Shown: piece after piece, positions 17,954-27,065 of the stretch
Layout of the letters: each line of letters opens with the position of its first letter
Position numbering within the stretch: the stretch's first letter is position 1
Assembly (NCBI GenBank): GCA_040766985.1
Contig: JAXGPL010000003.1
Span: 62,001-126,000, forward strand
From: JAXGPL01 sp040766985
GTDB lineage: Bacteria; Bacillota; Sulfobacillia; JAUYEG01
Direction of reading: 5' to 3'
Length of the DNA stretch: 64,000 bases
Program-made: the position numbers and the translations under genes
Notes under the pieces: model-generated
The model's database searches: none
Seen by the model: only the letters and a program-made list of their open reading frames with translations
What the model was told of the DNA's origin: nothing

Positions 17954-19909
17954 CTATTCGGGGGCGACAACCACCACCCGGTCAAAATGCCCGGCCGGGT
18001 AGGCGCGGTCTCTGTCGGACGGGTTGAGCGCCAGCCTGGCGCCACGCGCTGAAGCCACATACGGCTCAAAGTAGCCGATCAGAGTCTCACGCCGGGCGCG
18101 GGCAACGGCCATCAACTGGCTGAAACTAACCTCTGCTGCATCGGGCGGCAGATATGAGGCCGATGGGCGAATGTGGATCTCGGCCCCCTCCGGCGCTAGC
18201 AGTTGCGCGTATACCTGGGCCCGCAGCGGGTTTTTGATCAGCTGAACAAGGTAGTTGCTCGCCAACTCCGGGGTGACCAAGATGTCTCGGACGCCCATGT
18301 TCGCCGCGAGCTGCCAGTCGCGCTGGTCCAGGAGCTCGGCGACGATGACCGGCTGCCGGAGCCCCTTGCCGCACGCTGCGCGCACCGCGGAGATCTGCGC
18401 AAGCATGGAGGTGTCGTGTTCTTCGCGGTCACGCTCGTCAGATGCGATCACGATGATGTCGAACCCGGTGACGAGTTCTCTCAGGGTTTCGACAGGAACC
18501 AGGGAAAGATCGTCGCAGGGCACGCGGGTGACCGAGACGGCTCCCCTTGCGGCTTCTCTCGACGCCGCGGCCTCCGCCAGAGTGTCGATGTCTTCGACTC
18601 CGGCGATGGTGCTGCCTTCGGGAAGGTAATGAACCAGGTCGGCGAGGATGGTGCGGGCCTTCTGTCCACGGCCGGCCAACAGCACGGAACGGGGGGCTGA
18701 CTGCGCTCCGGCGAGGAGGTCGGAGAACCCGGGAGGCGTTCCGCCGGTCTCAAAGCTCACATCCCTGCGGGCGGGCGCCAGCGCGACGATGATGTCATCC
18801 GCAACCAACGGCTCGGCGGCGGCCGGTCCGGTCGGGTTGAGGTAGAGGTCAGTCCCCTTGAGGTACCCGATCGGCAGGGCCTGCTTCATGCCCCAGATCA
18901 ACTGCTCAAACGAACTGCCCGCGGGAACCCCCGCCTCCCCGGCCGGGACGCAGTAGATCTCATCGCTGTGGTCGGGAGACGGCGATGCGGTTTCCATACC
19001 CAGATGTGAATAGGTCAACAATTCCCGGTACACGGCTGCCAGTCCGGGCTGCCAGGCGCACTGGGCGACGATCTTGGCCAGCACGCTGAGGGTATGGACG
19101 GTCTTGACCCGGAAGCCCTCCCACTGGTCGGAGAGGTTGGCCACGAGTTGGCCCGTCTGCGGCAGCCTGTGGCCCACGAGAAGGTCGAACTTCGCCTCCT
19201 GGCCGGCCCGCTTGGCGATCTCACTGCAAGCCAGCACGGCGCGGAGGACGTGGCCGTCGATCAGGTGTTCCTTGCCCGAGTCGTCCCCGATCACCAACAC
19301 CCCGTCGGCGGCGGCCAGGTTGACCCGTTCGAGGTCCGCGACCGAATCGATGCTGCCCGTCCGGCAGATGGTGCGGCGGGCGCGGCGAGACCGGCAGTAC
19401 TTCTCGATGCGGCGCTCCATCTCGTCCTTGCTCAGTCCGGACAGCACCACGACCGCTTTGCGGTGGGATCCTTCATCCTCAGAATGGAGAAGGTCGAGAA
19501 TCGAATAGATCGTCTCGTTCCAGCCGAGGACAACGGTGTGATCGCGGTCGAGAACCAGCGTTGCGCCGCTGCGGACGGTGGTCAGACGCTGCCGGATCGC
19601 CGTGCCGATCATGCTGACAAGGAAACCGAAGATAAACCACCGGATCAGCGTGAGGCCGGTATCCACAGCCAAGACGCCCGGGAGGACGCCGGGTGTGAGC
19701 TTACCAAGCCCGGTTACCGAACTCCATGCGTCCCACAGGCTTGTTCCCCAGCCGCCGGGCGCTCCCACCGCCTGGAATAGCGCCGCGCCAGCGAGTACGA
19801 GGGACAGGATCACCAAACAGAGCGCTGAGAGCTGGCTTTGTGGCGAACGAAGGACGCGATCGGTCCAATAGAGCAGGATATCCTTGCTCCGACGTCGTTT
19901 TGCAGACAT
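17954..19909 (-). CDS. CASTOR/POLLUX-type ion channel protein
   Basis: A 651-residue membrane protein. An N-terminal pore region (hydrophobic stretches at about residues 25-50 and 85-115) is followed by two NAD-binding-like RCK domains. The first starts at HTVVLGWNETIYSILDLL and the second at SVLLAGRGQKARTILADL. This architecture is that of CASTOR/POLLUX-related putative ion channels. ATG 19909 has GGGAGG 8 bases upstream. It begins 17 bases after the frameshifted amidohydrolase gene, so the two were one operon. The ion conducted is not known for bacterial members. Confidence 0.83.
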   Translation of the reverse strand: MSAKRRRSKDILLYWTDRVLRSPQSQLSALCLVILSLVLAGAALFQAVGAPGGWGTSLWDAWSSVTGLGKLTPGVLPGVLAVDTGLTLIRWFIFGFLVSMIGTAIRQRLTTVRSGATLVLDRDHTVVLGWNETIYSILDLLHSEDEGSHRKAVVVLSGLSKDEMERRIEKYCRSRRARRTICRTGSIDSVADLERVNLAAADGVLVIGDDSGKEHLIDGHVLRAVLACSEIAKRAGQEAKFDLLVGHRLPQTGQLVANLSDQWEGFRVKTVHTLSVLAKIVAQCAWQPGLAAVYRELLTYSHLGMETASPSPDHSDEIYCVPAGEAGVPAGSSFEQLIWGMKQALPIGYLKGTDLYLNPTGPAAAEPLVADDIIVALAPARRDVSFETGGTPPGFSDLLAGAQSAPRSVLLAGRGQKARTILADLVHYLPEGSTIAGVEDIDTLAEAAASREAARGAVSVTRVPCDDLSLVPVETLRELVTGFDIIVIASDERDREEHDTSMLAQISAVRAACGKGLRQPVIVAELLDQRDWQLAANMGVRDILVTPELASNYLVQLIKNPLRAQVYAQLLAPEGAEIHIRPSASYLPPDAAEVSFSQLMAVARARRETLIGYFEPYVASARGARLALNPSDRDRAYPAGHFDRVVVVAPE

Positions 19910-19925
19910 TGCGGAACCTCCCGTA

Positions 19926-21331
19926 CTATCGCTTGTATAGCAGGCTCTCGCCCATGTCGGCAATCTGGTGCGGTACGCCGGCGGCCCGAAGCGTGCCTGC
20001 CCCGCGCTCGGTCGTGATGATCCGGCCGCCCCGACCGGTGATCACCCCGTGGGACATCACGGCCAGGCCACCGACGATCGTCAGCACGGCTCGGCGGCGC
20101 TTGAGGTCCACCACGGTGATGTCGGCGTCGGCACCCGGCGCGAGATGCCCTTTGCCCGAAAGGCCCAGCATCCGGGCTGGATTGCTCGAGACCATGCTTA
20201 CGAATTCGGAAAGCGTCCACAGGTCGAACTCCACCAGCAAGAGGCCCCGTTCAAGCAGGAAATTGCGCGGGATACCCCGCCGTCGGTGGTCAGGGCAGTC
20301 AGGGCAAGGTTCCCGTCCCCCTGTCGGCCCGCCGCGCACAAGAAGGCCGTCGTCCGGTTGTTGACCGGGAAGCCGACCGTCGATACCCCTTCATTGGCCT
20401 GCCAGTACTCCAACCCCTGCTCGCCGGTAAGGAGTATGTTCGTTCCGCCCGCGTCCGCGGTTACGTGTGCGTACTTCGCGCGGAACGCCTGCGCCAGGCC
20501 GTCTTTGGTGTCCGGGTAGCCGCGCATCCGGAGACAAGTCCTCGTCACGTGGCTCTCCGGCGCGCCATCTACGCACTTGCCGCTGGTGCCATTGATCGTC
20601 GCCAGGTGGAACTCCGCGGCGATGTGCGGGCGGGTTTGCAGGGCAGCCAGAGCGCCCGTCGTCTCGGCGATCGGGTCGCCGGTCGCCACGCCGCGGCAGT
20701 AGGCGTTGATGTGCGCGAGGTGCAATGAGTTGTCGCCGGCGAGCTCAAGTGCTTCCTGGAAACCGTGATAGTTGCTGCCGTGGCGTGTCGTCCCCGCGTG
20801 GTACGCAACGTAGCAGCGCCTGCGGTTGGCTTCGGTGATGAAACCTGCCGTCGCGTCCGGCGTGAGGGGGTAGTGGCCGCCCATCAGCTTGACGCCGAGG
20901 GCGCCTTCGTCAAGCATGCGCGCCACTGCGGTCGATATCTCATCCGGGCCGGGGTCTGAACCTTCGACGGAACGGCCGGGAGCGGCCGCGTTGAGGACCG
21001 CGACGTTGATTCCCGCGCCTGCCCGGGCCATGCCGGTCAGCACCGAGTCGATAGGCCCTGCGCAGTCGAGCGCCGTGGTCACCCCGGCAAGGGCCAGCAT
21101 CCGAAAGCCGTGCGTCCCGCCGAGCAACTTTGATACATGGACATGGACGTCGACCAGCCCGGGAAAGACGGTGAGACCGTCCAGGTCAACGACCTGGCGG
21201 GCGTTCTTGGCAGAAATGACCGGGCCCACTTCGGCGACCCGGCCGTCATCGACGGCCAGATCCATCACGCCTGATACGTTGTTGCGGGGATCGACCACGT
21301 ACCCGCGTCGGAGCAAGATGTCGTAAGGCAT
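19926..21331 (-). pseudogene. Amidohydrolase paralogue, single frameshift
   Basis: A second D-aminoacylase/dihydroorotase-type enzyme, closely related to the one at 14-15 kb. It has HVHV in LVDVHVHVSK, Lys in GVKLMGGH, His in YVAYHAGT and LHLAHINA, and TTDGG. At about 20271-20282, in a run of four C on the plus strand, the frame shifts. Upstream reads LTALTTDGG and downstream reads IPRNFLLERGLLLVEF. Inserting one base restores the alignment with the paralogue's GTDGGSTPRN. The start ATG 21331 follows GGAGG at 8 bases. It is the first gene of a transcript with the channel gene. Confidence 0.85.
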
Positions 21332-21550
21332 GGAAAGCACCTCCGATAGCTCTGGTCTGGGGCGGCGGGGTCCCGGCAACGCAAGCGGCCGGAAGACGTG
21401 GACCAGTGGCTGGAGTTTTCGCGGCAGGGATGGCATCTGTCCTGTAGACCGCGGCAACTGGAGGACGGCGTAGTCATCCGATGGAGGAAGCTCTCAACCC
21501 ATGCCTGAATAGAATGCAATGGCATAACATCCCAGTAATGGGGGTTGGCA

Positions 21551-22336
21551 ATGCTCAGATTCGAGGGCGTCACCAAGTCGTTCGGCAAGGTCAAGGCGGT
21601 CGATGACCTCACACTTACGGTTCCCGGCGGACAGATCTTCGGTTTTTTGGGGCCGAACGGGGCGGGCAAGACCACCACGGTCAAGATGGCGGTCGGCCTG
21701 CTCCTGCCCGACAAGGGGCGCGTGGTGGTCGGCGAGTACGATGTCGCGGAGCAGCCTGAGCGGGCCAAGACTCTGATTGGATACGTGCCTGACCGGTCCT
21801 TTTTCTACCCCAAACTGACGGGCAGGGAGCACCTGCGCTTTCTGGCCGCCGTCTATCGGCTGCCGGAGCCTCGCGAGGAGAGAGTCGCAAGGTGGCTCGA
21901 TCTGATGCAGCTTACCGAGGTAGCCGACTCGCCGTGCGAGTCGTATTCCCACGGCATGCGGAGCAAACTGGCTTGGGCCTGCGGGTTGATACACGACCCG
22001 GGGGTCGTCTTTCTCGATGAACCCACCGAAGGGCTCGACCCGCCGTCGGCAAGATTGGCCAAAGACCTTCTGCGGCTGCTCAAGGACCGGGGCCGTACTG
22101 TGTTCCTGTGCACGCACATCATGGAGCTTGCACAGGGGCTCTGCGACCGCGTCGGGATCATCGCAGGTGGGAAGCTGCTCGCTGACGGCTCGCTTTCAGA
22201 GCTCCAGGAGATGTCGGCGGCCGGAGCCGCGTCCCTGGAGGACGTCTTTCTGGAGGTCACCGGAGCGCGCCCCGGCGAGTTGGCGAGCGTTGTGGCGACG
22301 CTTGTGGGTGGTGACCGCGGTGAGCGGCCCGTTTAG
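21551..22336 (+). CDS. ABC transporter ATP-binding protein
   Basis: ATPase of an ABC-2 type exporter (about 261 aa). Walker A is GPNGAGKTTT (residues ~38-47), the signature is YSHGMRSKLAWA (the usual SxGM pattern) and Walker B is VVFLDEPTEGLD, followed by a switch His in CTHIMEL. ATG 21551 follows GGGGG by six to seven bases; TTG 21545 is the other option. Its 3' end overlaps the permease gene. The CcmA/YhaQ-like sequence is typical of drug, peptide or lipid exporters. Confidence 0.92.
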   Translation: MLRFEGVTKSFGKVKAVDDLTLTVPGGQIFGFLGPNGAGKTTTVKMAVGLLLPDKGRVVVGEYDVAEQPERAKTLIGYVPDRSFFYPKLTGREHLRFLAAVYRLPEPREERVARWLDLMQLTEVADSPCESYSHGMRSKLAWACGLIHDPGVVFLDEPTEGLDPPSARLAKDLLRLLKDRGRTVFLCTHIMELAQGLCDRVGIIAGGKLLADGSLSELQEMSAAGAASLEDVFLEVTGARPGELASVVATLVGGDRGERPV

Positions 22337-23198
22337 TACGTTCAAACTGCTCTGGGACTTTGCGTGGCTCCGCATGAGAAAAGGCCGCGAGCTGGCGAAG
22401 AGCGACGAACGGGCATCCATGCAGGGTTTCTGGATGTGGATCATGATCCTGATCTTTGAGTTCATCCTCTACTCCGTGGCCGGGCTCATGTACCGCTTCG
22501 CGAATGCCGGTCCGGTGGCCGCGGCAACGGTGCTACCTCCGACCCCGGCTGAGGTCACGGGGCTCTTCCTTCTGATGGGCTCGGCCGCGGGGCTCATGAC
22601 GGGGCTCGCGCAGACCAACGACGTGCTATACGGACGCTCGGACCTGGGTTGGATGATGGCGCTGCCTCTTCACCGGAGCGGGGTGGTGTACGCAAGGGTC
22701 GCGGAGACAGGGCTGACGGTAGGCGGCCTCGTTGCCCTATTTGCTCTTCCAGCCTCGTTGGCGTATGCCGCGGTGTTCGGCGCGTGGTATGCGGTTCCCT
22801 TGAGCGCAGTATTCGTGCTTTCGCTGACTGTATTGGTCTCTGCGGCGGCGGTGCTGGTCGCCGCCTTTCTGGGGCGGTGGGCTTCGTCCACGCGCGCCAG
22901 GGAGATCATGGGACTGATCGGATCTCTTATCGGCGCGCTGCTCTACATGCGCGTCATGACCGCCCGGTCCCTCGAGCTGTCGCTGCCGGAATCCATCGCC
23001 CAAGGTTTATCGAGAATTCTGGGCAGCCCCGCCGCAGGAGTCGCCGCGTTGTTTGCCGCACCTGTCCTGTGGCCTGCCGCCGTGCTACACTTGTTGGCCG
23101 AAGGACGATTTGCCGCCGGAGCGCTTTCACTGGCGGGAGGCACCTGTGCCAGCCTGGCTGCGGGTTTGGGCATGGCCGCAGCCGTGTCAAAGGTGTAA
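22320..23198 (+). CDS. ABC-2 permease, N-terminal portion
   Basis: A hydrophobic protein of 292 aa with about six membrane segments. It starts at a GTG (22311 or 22320) overlapping the ATPase stop. The beginning SGPFSTFKLLWDFAWLRMRK is the cytoplasmic entry typical of large two-part ABC-2 permeases of about 550 residues. The frame ends at TAA 23196-23198 (AAG GTG TAA CAC CGC), yet the same frame continues open into the next gene. It is therefore probably the first half of a permease split by a nonsense codon. Confidence 0.75.
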   Translation: MSGPFSTFKLLWDFAWLRMRKGRELAKSDERASMQGFWMWIMILIFEFILYSVAGLMYRFANAGPVAAATVLPPTPAEVTGLFLLMGSAAGLMTGLAQTNDVLYGRSDLGWMMALPLHRSGVVYARVAETGLTVGGLVALFALPASLAYAAVFGAWYAVPLSAVFVLSLTVLVSAAAVLVAAFLGRWASSTRAREIMGLIGSLIGALLYMRVMTARSLELSLPESIAQGLSRILGSPAAGVAALFAAPVLWPAAVLHLLAEGRFAAGALSLAGGTCASLAAGLGMAAAVSKV

Positions 23199-23249
23199 CA
23201 CCGCAACCTGGCACGGTATGCAGGCCCGGGCCGGGGGACCAGGAGGGCA

Positions 23250-24011
23250 GTGGCTGGGCGTTACGCCGCTACAGTCCCTGCGCCCAAACAGGTAGGCGTC
23301 GTCGGGGCGCTGATCAGGCGCGACTGGGCAATTCTCACCCGCAGCCCCCGGCTATGGCAGCCAATGGCCATGCCCCTGGCCTGGATCGGGTATGTCGCCG
23401 CTATGCAACCGCTGCGGGGCATTGGGTCGCTGGCAGCCGCGGCAATTGGCGGCGCCATGGCGGCGGTGATCGCTCTGTCACTAGCCCAAATGTGTTTCGC
23501 TGTCGAGGGAGGTGCGTTCTACCACCTCGCGGTGTTGCCGCTTGACCCGCGGAGCAGGGTGATTTCCAAGGTCGTGGCCTTTGGCCTGCCGCCGGCGGTT
23601 GCCGGGCTTGTTGTCACGGCTGCGATCCAGAGGGGGTTTGCCGGCCCCATGGGGTTTCTGTGGTCGTTGGGGCTATGCTTTACCGGCGCGATGTGCGGGT
23701 CGGCCCTCGGAATCGCGATGACCGCGGCCGACGTCAACTTCGAGGCGCCCGATCCAAGGCAGTGGGTCGCGCCGGCCAACGGTATGGTGGCAGGGTTGCT
23801 GCTCATACTGCTCGGCCTGCTCGCCTGGCTGGTGCTGCGTTGCGGGGCAAGCCTTGCCCGTTGGATGAGCATGCCCGATGTCTTCGCGCAGACGGCGGGG
23901 GTCGTCATCGTAGCGGCAGTATGCCTGGGGGTTCTTGTTCCAGCGGCGGTACGGCGGGCGACAGTGGTCGTCAGGGCGCGTTCGCTGAGCGCGCCCATCC
24001 CGGACTGGTGA
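23250..24011 (+). CDS. ABC-2 permease, C-terminal portion
   Basis: A 253-residue membrane protein in the same reading frame as the preceding gene. It has a cytoplasmic GALIRRDWAILTRSPRLWQP segment followed by about six membrane helices. In large ABC-2 permeases this kind of second 'RDW' segment follows a mid-protein linker, which here would be HRNLARYAG onwards from 23199. GTG 23250 has GGAGG only 4 bases away, so internal reinitiation is possible and the two halves might still assemble. Confidence 0.75.
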   Translation: MAGRYAATVPAPKQVGVVGALIRRDWAILTRSPRLWQPMAMPLAWIGYVAAMQPLRGIGSLAAAAIGGAMAAVIALSLAQMCFAVEGGAFYHLAVLPLDPRSRVISKVVAFGLPPAVAGLVVTAAIQRGFAGPMGFLWSLGLCFTGAMCGSALGIAMTAADVNFEAPDPRQWVAPANGMVAGLLLILLGLLAWLVLRCGASLARWMSMPDVFAQTAGVVIVAAVCLGVLVPAAVRRATVVVRARSLSAPIPDW

Positions 24012-24018
24012 CGACTCC

Positions 24019-24043
24019 GCGGGGCCGGCGAGCCGGCCCCCGC
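24019..24043. terminator. Bidirectional hairpin between convergent genes
   Basis: GCGGGGCCGG pairs with CCGGCCCCCGC (one bulge), exactly filling the gap between the permease stop and the gcvPB stop. There is no T tract on either side. Confidence 0.5.
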
Positions 24044-25585
24044 TTATGACTGCCTCTTGCGCAGGAACGCCCGCCACGTCATCGCCCACTTCGAGGGGTC
24101 GTCCAGAGCTTCGGCGTCGATCTTGTGAACCGGGGCATCGTGGGGCGCGGACCTGACGATCTCGGGCTCCGCATACGCCTCGGCGCAGACGTCCTCGATC
24201 ACGCCGGCATACCAATCCAAGTCCTCCTTGGGGCTTGATTCGGTCGGCTCAAGCGTCGCCGGTTCCGGCACCACGAACGGGTGGTGGCTGGTCCAGTAGT
24301 GCGTCGCATAGTCCGCAACCCTGGCGCGTACGTCGTGGGTGCTGACGCCGGTGTCGTCGAAAAGCCGTTGAAGGGAGTAGCGGACCTGCTCAATGCGACG
24401 TTTGTGGGGGTATGGGATCCCTACGCCCGGGACGGCAAGCATCTTCCGGAGTAGGTAGTTGTTGTTAAGCACGGCGGTTTCCGCAACAGCGCGGAGCCCC
24501 TCCGCGCCGAGGCTGAGCACCCACATCCAGGCACGCAGGACGCCCTGGACCGCGCCGTGATACGCACGCACCTTGCCCACGCTGCCCGGCCGGTCGTAGT
24601 TGAGCCGGTAGCGTGCACCGTCAAACTCAACGGTCGGCACCGGGAGGTGCTTCGCCAGCTCTGCGGTCGCACCAGTCGCGCCGGACCCGGGGCCCCCCGA
24701 CCCATGTGGCGACGAGAACGTCTTGTGCAGGTTGAAGTGGCACAGGTCGAAGCCCGCCTCTCGCGCCCGCGTGATGCCGAGCATTCCATTGGCATTGGCT
24801 TGGTCGTATACGCAGATGCCGCCTGCATCGTGGACCGCCCCGACCAGCTCGTCGATGTGCGGATTAAAGATGCCGCTGTCCTCGGGGTTGGTGATGAAGA
24901 GCCCGGCCGTCTTCTCGGAAACCAGCCGCCGGGCGTCTGCCGGGTCGGGGTACCCGTCCGGGCCGGGCCACAACGTCACGACCTCAAACCCCGCCGTCTT
25001 CGGACACGCGGCGTTGGCCGGGTGCGAAAAAATCGTCGTCAACACCTGGTCTTTACGGCCCGGGCCGAACTGGCCGCGCTCCTCGTGGTATGCCCGCATG
25101 ATCAGGGCGTTGGTGTAAATGGCCTGTGAACCGCCCCCGGGCTGGAACGAGAACTTGTCCATGCCCGAAATCTCCTTCATCATCTCCTCGAACTCAAAGA
25201 GGATACGGAGGATGCCCTGGACGGTCTCTTCGGCCTGCGACGGGTGCAACTCACAGAACTCCGGCAGGCGCGCGATGTGTTCCTGGACTTTGGGGCTGTA
25301 CTTTAGGGTGCAGGTGCCTCTGCCGATGTCGACGCTGAGGTCGTTGCCCATGGTTTCCTGGGAAAGACGCAGGTAGTGGCGCAATACCCGGTACTGCGCC
25401 ATCTCTGGCAGCGCGGGCGGGAGAGAGCGGCGCACTTCTGCAGGCACAGCGGCCAGGACGCCGCCGGCTGCCGCCGCAACTTCCGGCTCGACATCCGGGA
25501 GCAGGACACCGCGTTCGCCGGAGTTGCCCATCTCCATGATGATCGGTTCGTGCCAGGCAGCCTGGCGCGGGCGTCGCACACTCAT
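24044..25585 (-). CDS. gcvPB: Glycine dehydrogenase (decarboxylating) subunit 2
   Basis: The catalytic subunit of the two-subunit glycine-cleavage P-protein, which decarboxylates glycine and loads the aminomethyl group on lipoyl-GcvH. It has 513 aa. The PLP lysine is Lys288 in HFNLHKTFSSPHGSGGPGSG, and the upstream SFQPGGGSQA motif is intact. The ATG start overlaps the gcvPA stop as ATGA, with GGAGGTGA 7 bases before it. GcvT, GcvH and GcvL are not in the window. Confidence 0.95.
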   Translation of the reverse strand: MSVRRPRQAAWHEPIIMEMGNSGERGVLLPDVEPEVAAAAGGVLAAVPAEVRRSLPPALPEMAQYRVLRHYLRLSQETMGNDLSVDIGRGTCTLKYSPKVQEHIARLPEFCELHPSQAEETVQGILRILFEFEEMMKEISGMDKFSFQPGGGSQAIYTNALIMRAYHEERGQFGPGRKDQVLTTIFSHPANAACPKTAGFEVVTLWPGPDGYPDPADARRLVSEKTAGLFITNPEDSGIFNPHIDELVGAVHDAGGICVYDQANANGMLGITRAREAGFDLCHFNLHKTFSSPHGSGGPGSGATGATAELAKHLPVPTVEFDGARYRLNYDRPGSVGKVRAYHGAVQGVLRAWMWVLSLGAEGLRAVAETAVLNNNYLLRKMLAVPGVGIPYPHKRRIEQVRYSLQRLFDDTGVSTHDVRARVADYATHYWTSHHPFVVPEPATLEPTESSPKEDLDWYAGVIEDVCAEAYAEPEIVRSAPHDAPVHKIDAEALDDPSKWAMTWRAFLRKRQS

Positions 25586-26985
25586 GCCCCGATCACCTCC
25601 CCGAGGGCGTCGACAAGCCGTTCGATGTCGGCCCGCCGGTGGACCTCGGTCACGCAGTACAATGCACTCTGGCCGAGCTCGGGAAAGGCTTGGGACAGAT
25701 CGAGCCCGCCGTGGATCCCGTGGTTAAGCAACCCGCGGTTGATGTCCCGGACGGTCCTGCCGGTTTCAGCGAAGTTGACCACGAACTCCTTGAAGTGCGG
25801 CTGCTCGGGCACAAGGACGGTGAGGCCGGGAAGGGCGGCGAGCCGGCTCATTGCGTAACGTGTCCGCTGCATGATGCCTTCACCGAGTTCCTGCATCCCG
25901 GCGGGGCCGAGCAGGGCGAGATACACGCCAGCGACGATGCCCCACAGGTTTGTGCCGGTGCCGACGTACTCCTTGCCTTTCTCGCGGCCGATAAACGACG
26001 TCCGGTCAAAGGCCACTTCACCGAAACCGTACTCCCCCTGCACGGCCGTGGTGGTAATGCCCACAAGGCGGGTCGGCAGCTCCATCACCAGTCTCGGGTC
26101 GTCGTGCAGCGCGATAAAGCCGGCTAACCCGCCGCCGTAGTTGACGTGGATTCCGAGCGGCTGGAGGTCTCCGGTGACGATGTCGGCGCCGTAGTCCGCA
26201 GGAGGGGCCAGGACGCCGAGTGAGGAGGGGTCGGCACCGACGAGAAACAGCGCTCCGGCGGCGTGCGCCAGGTCGGCGACGGCGCGGCCATACACCTGAA
26301 TGACGCCGAGGTACGATGGCGTTTCAATGTACACTGCGGCTGTGTCCTGGGTAACGAGGCCGTCCAAGCGCGCCGGGTCGATTTGACCGGATGGGTGTTC
26401 GGCAAAGAGACGCACAGCCATATCAGGGTGAAGATAGGACCGGATGATGGCAAGCCGCTCTGGACCGATGTGTCGCGGGACGAGCACCTCGCGCCGCCCT
26501 GTCGCCCGGCCGGCCATGCGCATGGAGGTCGCCGCAGCCTGGCCCCAGTCGTAGGTCGGCATGCTCACGGCCTCCATGTTGAGCAGTTCGCCCAGCATGC
26601 TGGCATACTCGAATAAGGCCTGCCAGCGGCCGTGGTCTTGGTAGGTATCCCCGGTGTAGGCGGTCAGAAACTCCCCGCGGGCTGCGATCTCGTCGCACAC
26701 CGCCGGCACGAAGTGCCGCCAGCACCCGCCGCCAAGAAAGCTGAGCAGGCCACCCGGCCCGTCCGTCGCCGGCCTGTTTGCGGCGAGTATCTGCCTGGCG
26801 TGACGGGCGAGGTCGTATTCGGCCAGCGGAGCCGGCAGATTAAGGGGACGGCTGAGCCTGAGGTGGGACGGGATATCCGCAAATAGCTGGTCGATTGAAG
26901 ATAACCCGAGTTCCCGGAGCATTTGGGCCCGGGTCTGCGGGGCGGAATTGGGAATGTAAGGGTGAGCGGGGCTCTTGGCTGACAC
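25582..26985 (-). CDS. gcvPA: Glycine dehydrogenase (decarboxylating) subunit 1
   Basis: The non-PLP partner subunit of the split P-protein (467 aa). Family segments include PYIPNSAPQTRAQMLRELG, LSFLGGGCWRHFVPAVCDEI, FLTAYTGDTYQDHG and YDWGQAAATSMRMA. GTG 26985 lies 7 bases after GAGGG. It is the first gene of gcvPA-gcvPB. Its ribosome-binding site is inside a perfect 7-bp hairpin (26993-27018), which may throttle translation. No glycine riboswitch was found in the short leader. Confidence 0.95.
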   Translation of the reverse strand: MSAKSPAHPYIPNSAPQTRAQMLRELGLSSIDQLFADIPSHLRLSRPLNLPAPLAEYDLARHARQILAANRPATDGPGGLLSFLGGGCWRHFVPAVCDEIAARGEFLTAYTGDTYQDHGRWQALFEYASMLGELLNMEAVSMPTYDWGQAAATSMRMAGRATGRREVLVPRHIGPERLAIIRSYLHPDMAVRLFAEHPSGQIDPARLDGLVTQDTAAVYIETPSYLGVIQVYGRAVADLAHAAGALFLVGADPSSLGVLAPPADYGADIVTGDLQPLGIHVNYGGGLAGFIALHDDPRLVMELPTRLVGITTTAVQGEYGFGEVAFDRTSFIGREKGKEYVGTGTNLWGIVAGVYLALLGPAGMQELGEGIMQRTRYAMSRLAALPGLTVLVPEQPHFKEFVVNFAETGRTVRDINRGLLNHGIHGGLDLSQAFPELGQSALYCVTEVHRRADIERLVDALGEVIGA

Positions 26986-26992
26986 AGGAAGA

Positions 26993-27018
26993 CCCTCCCC
27001 CGAAGCTTGTTGGGAGGG
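26993..27018 (-). promoter_or_regulatory. Hairpin covering the gcvPA ribosome-binding site
   Basis: On the minus strand CCCTCCC pairs perfectly with GGGAGGG across a 12-base loop. The second arm is the Shine-Dalgarno sequence used by the gcvPA GTG start. The hairpin may also act as the end of the upstream gene's transcript, but no T run follows. Confidence 0.45.
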
Positions 27019-27065
27019 CTATTCGGCAGCGGGATGAGCGAGCCTGCCCGGTGTGTATTCGGAAT

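Noticed and set aside
26986..27065. Glycine riboswitch before gcvPA
   Set aside because: The leader is only about 80 bases and has no glycine aptamer core; only a simple hairpin is present.
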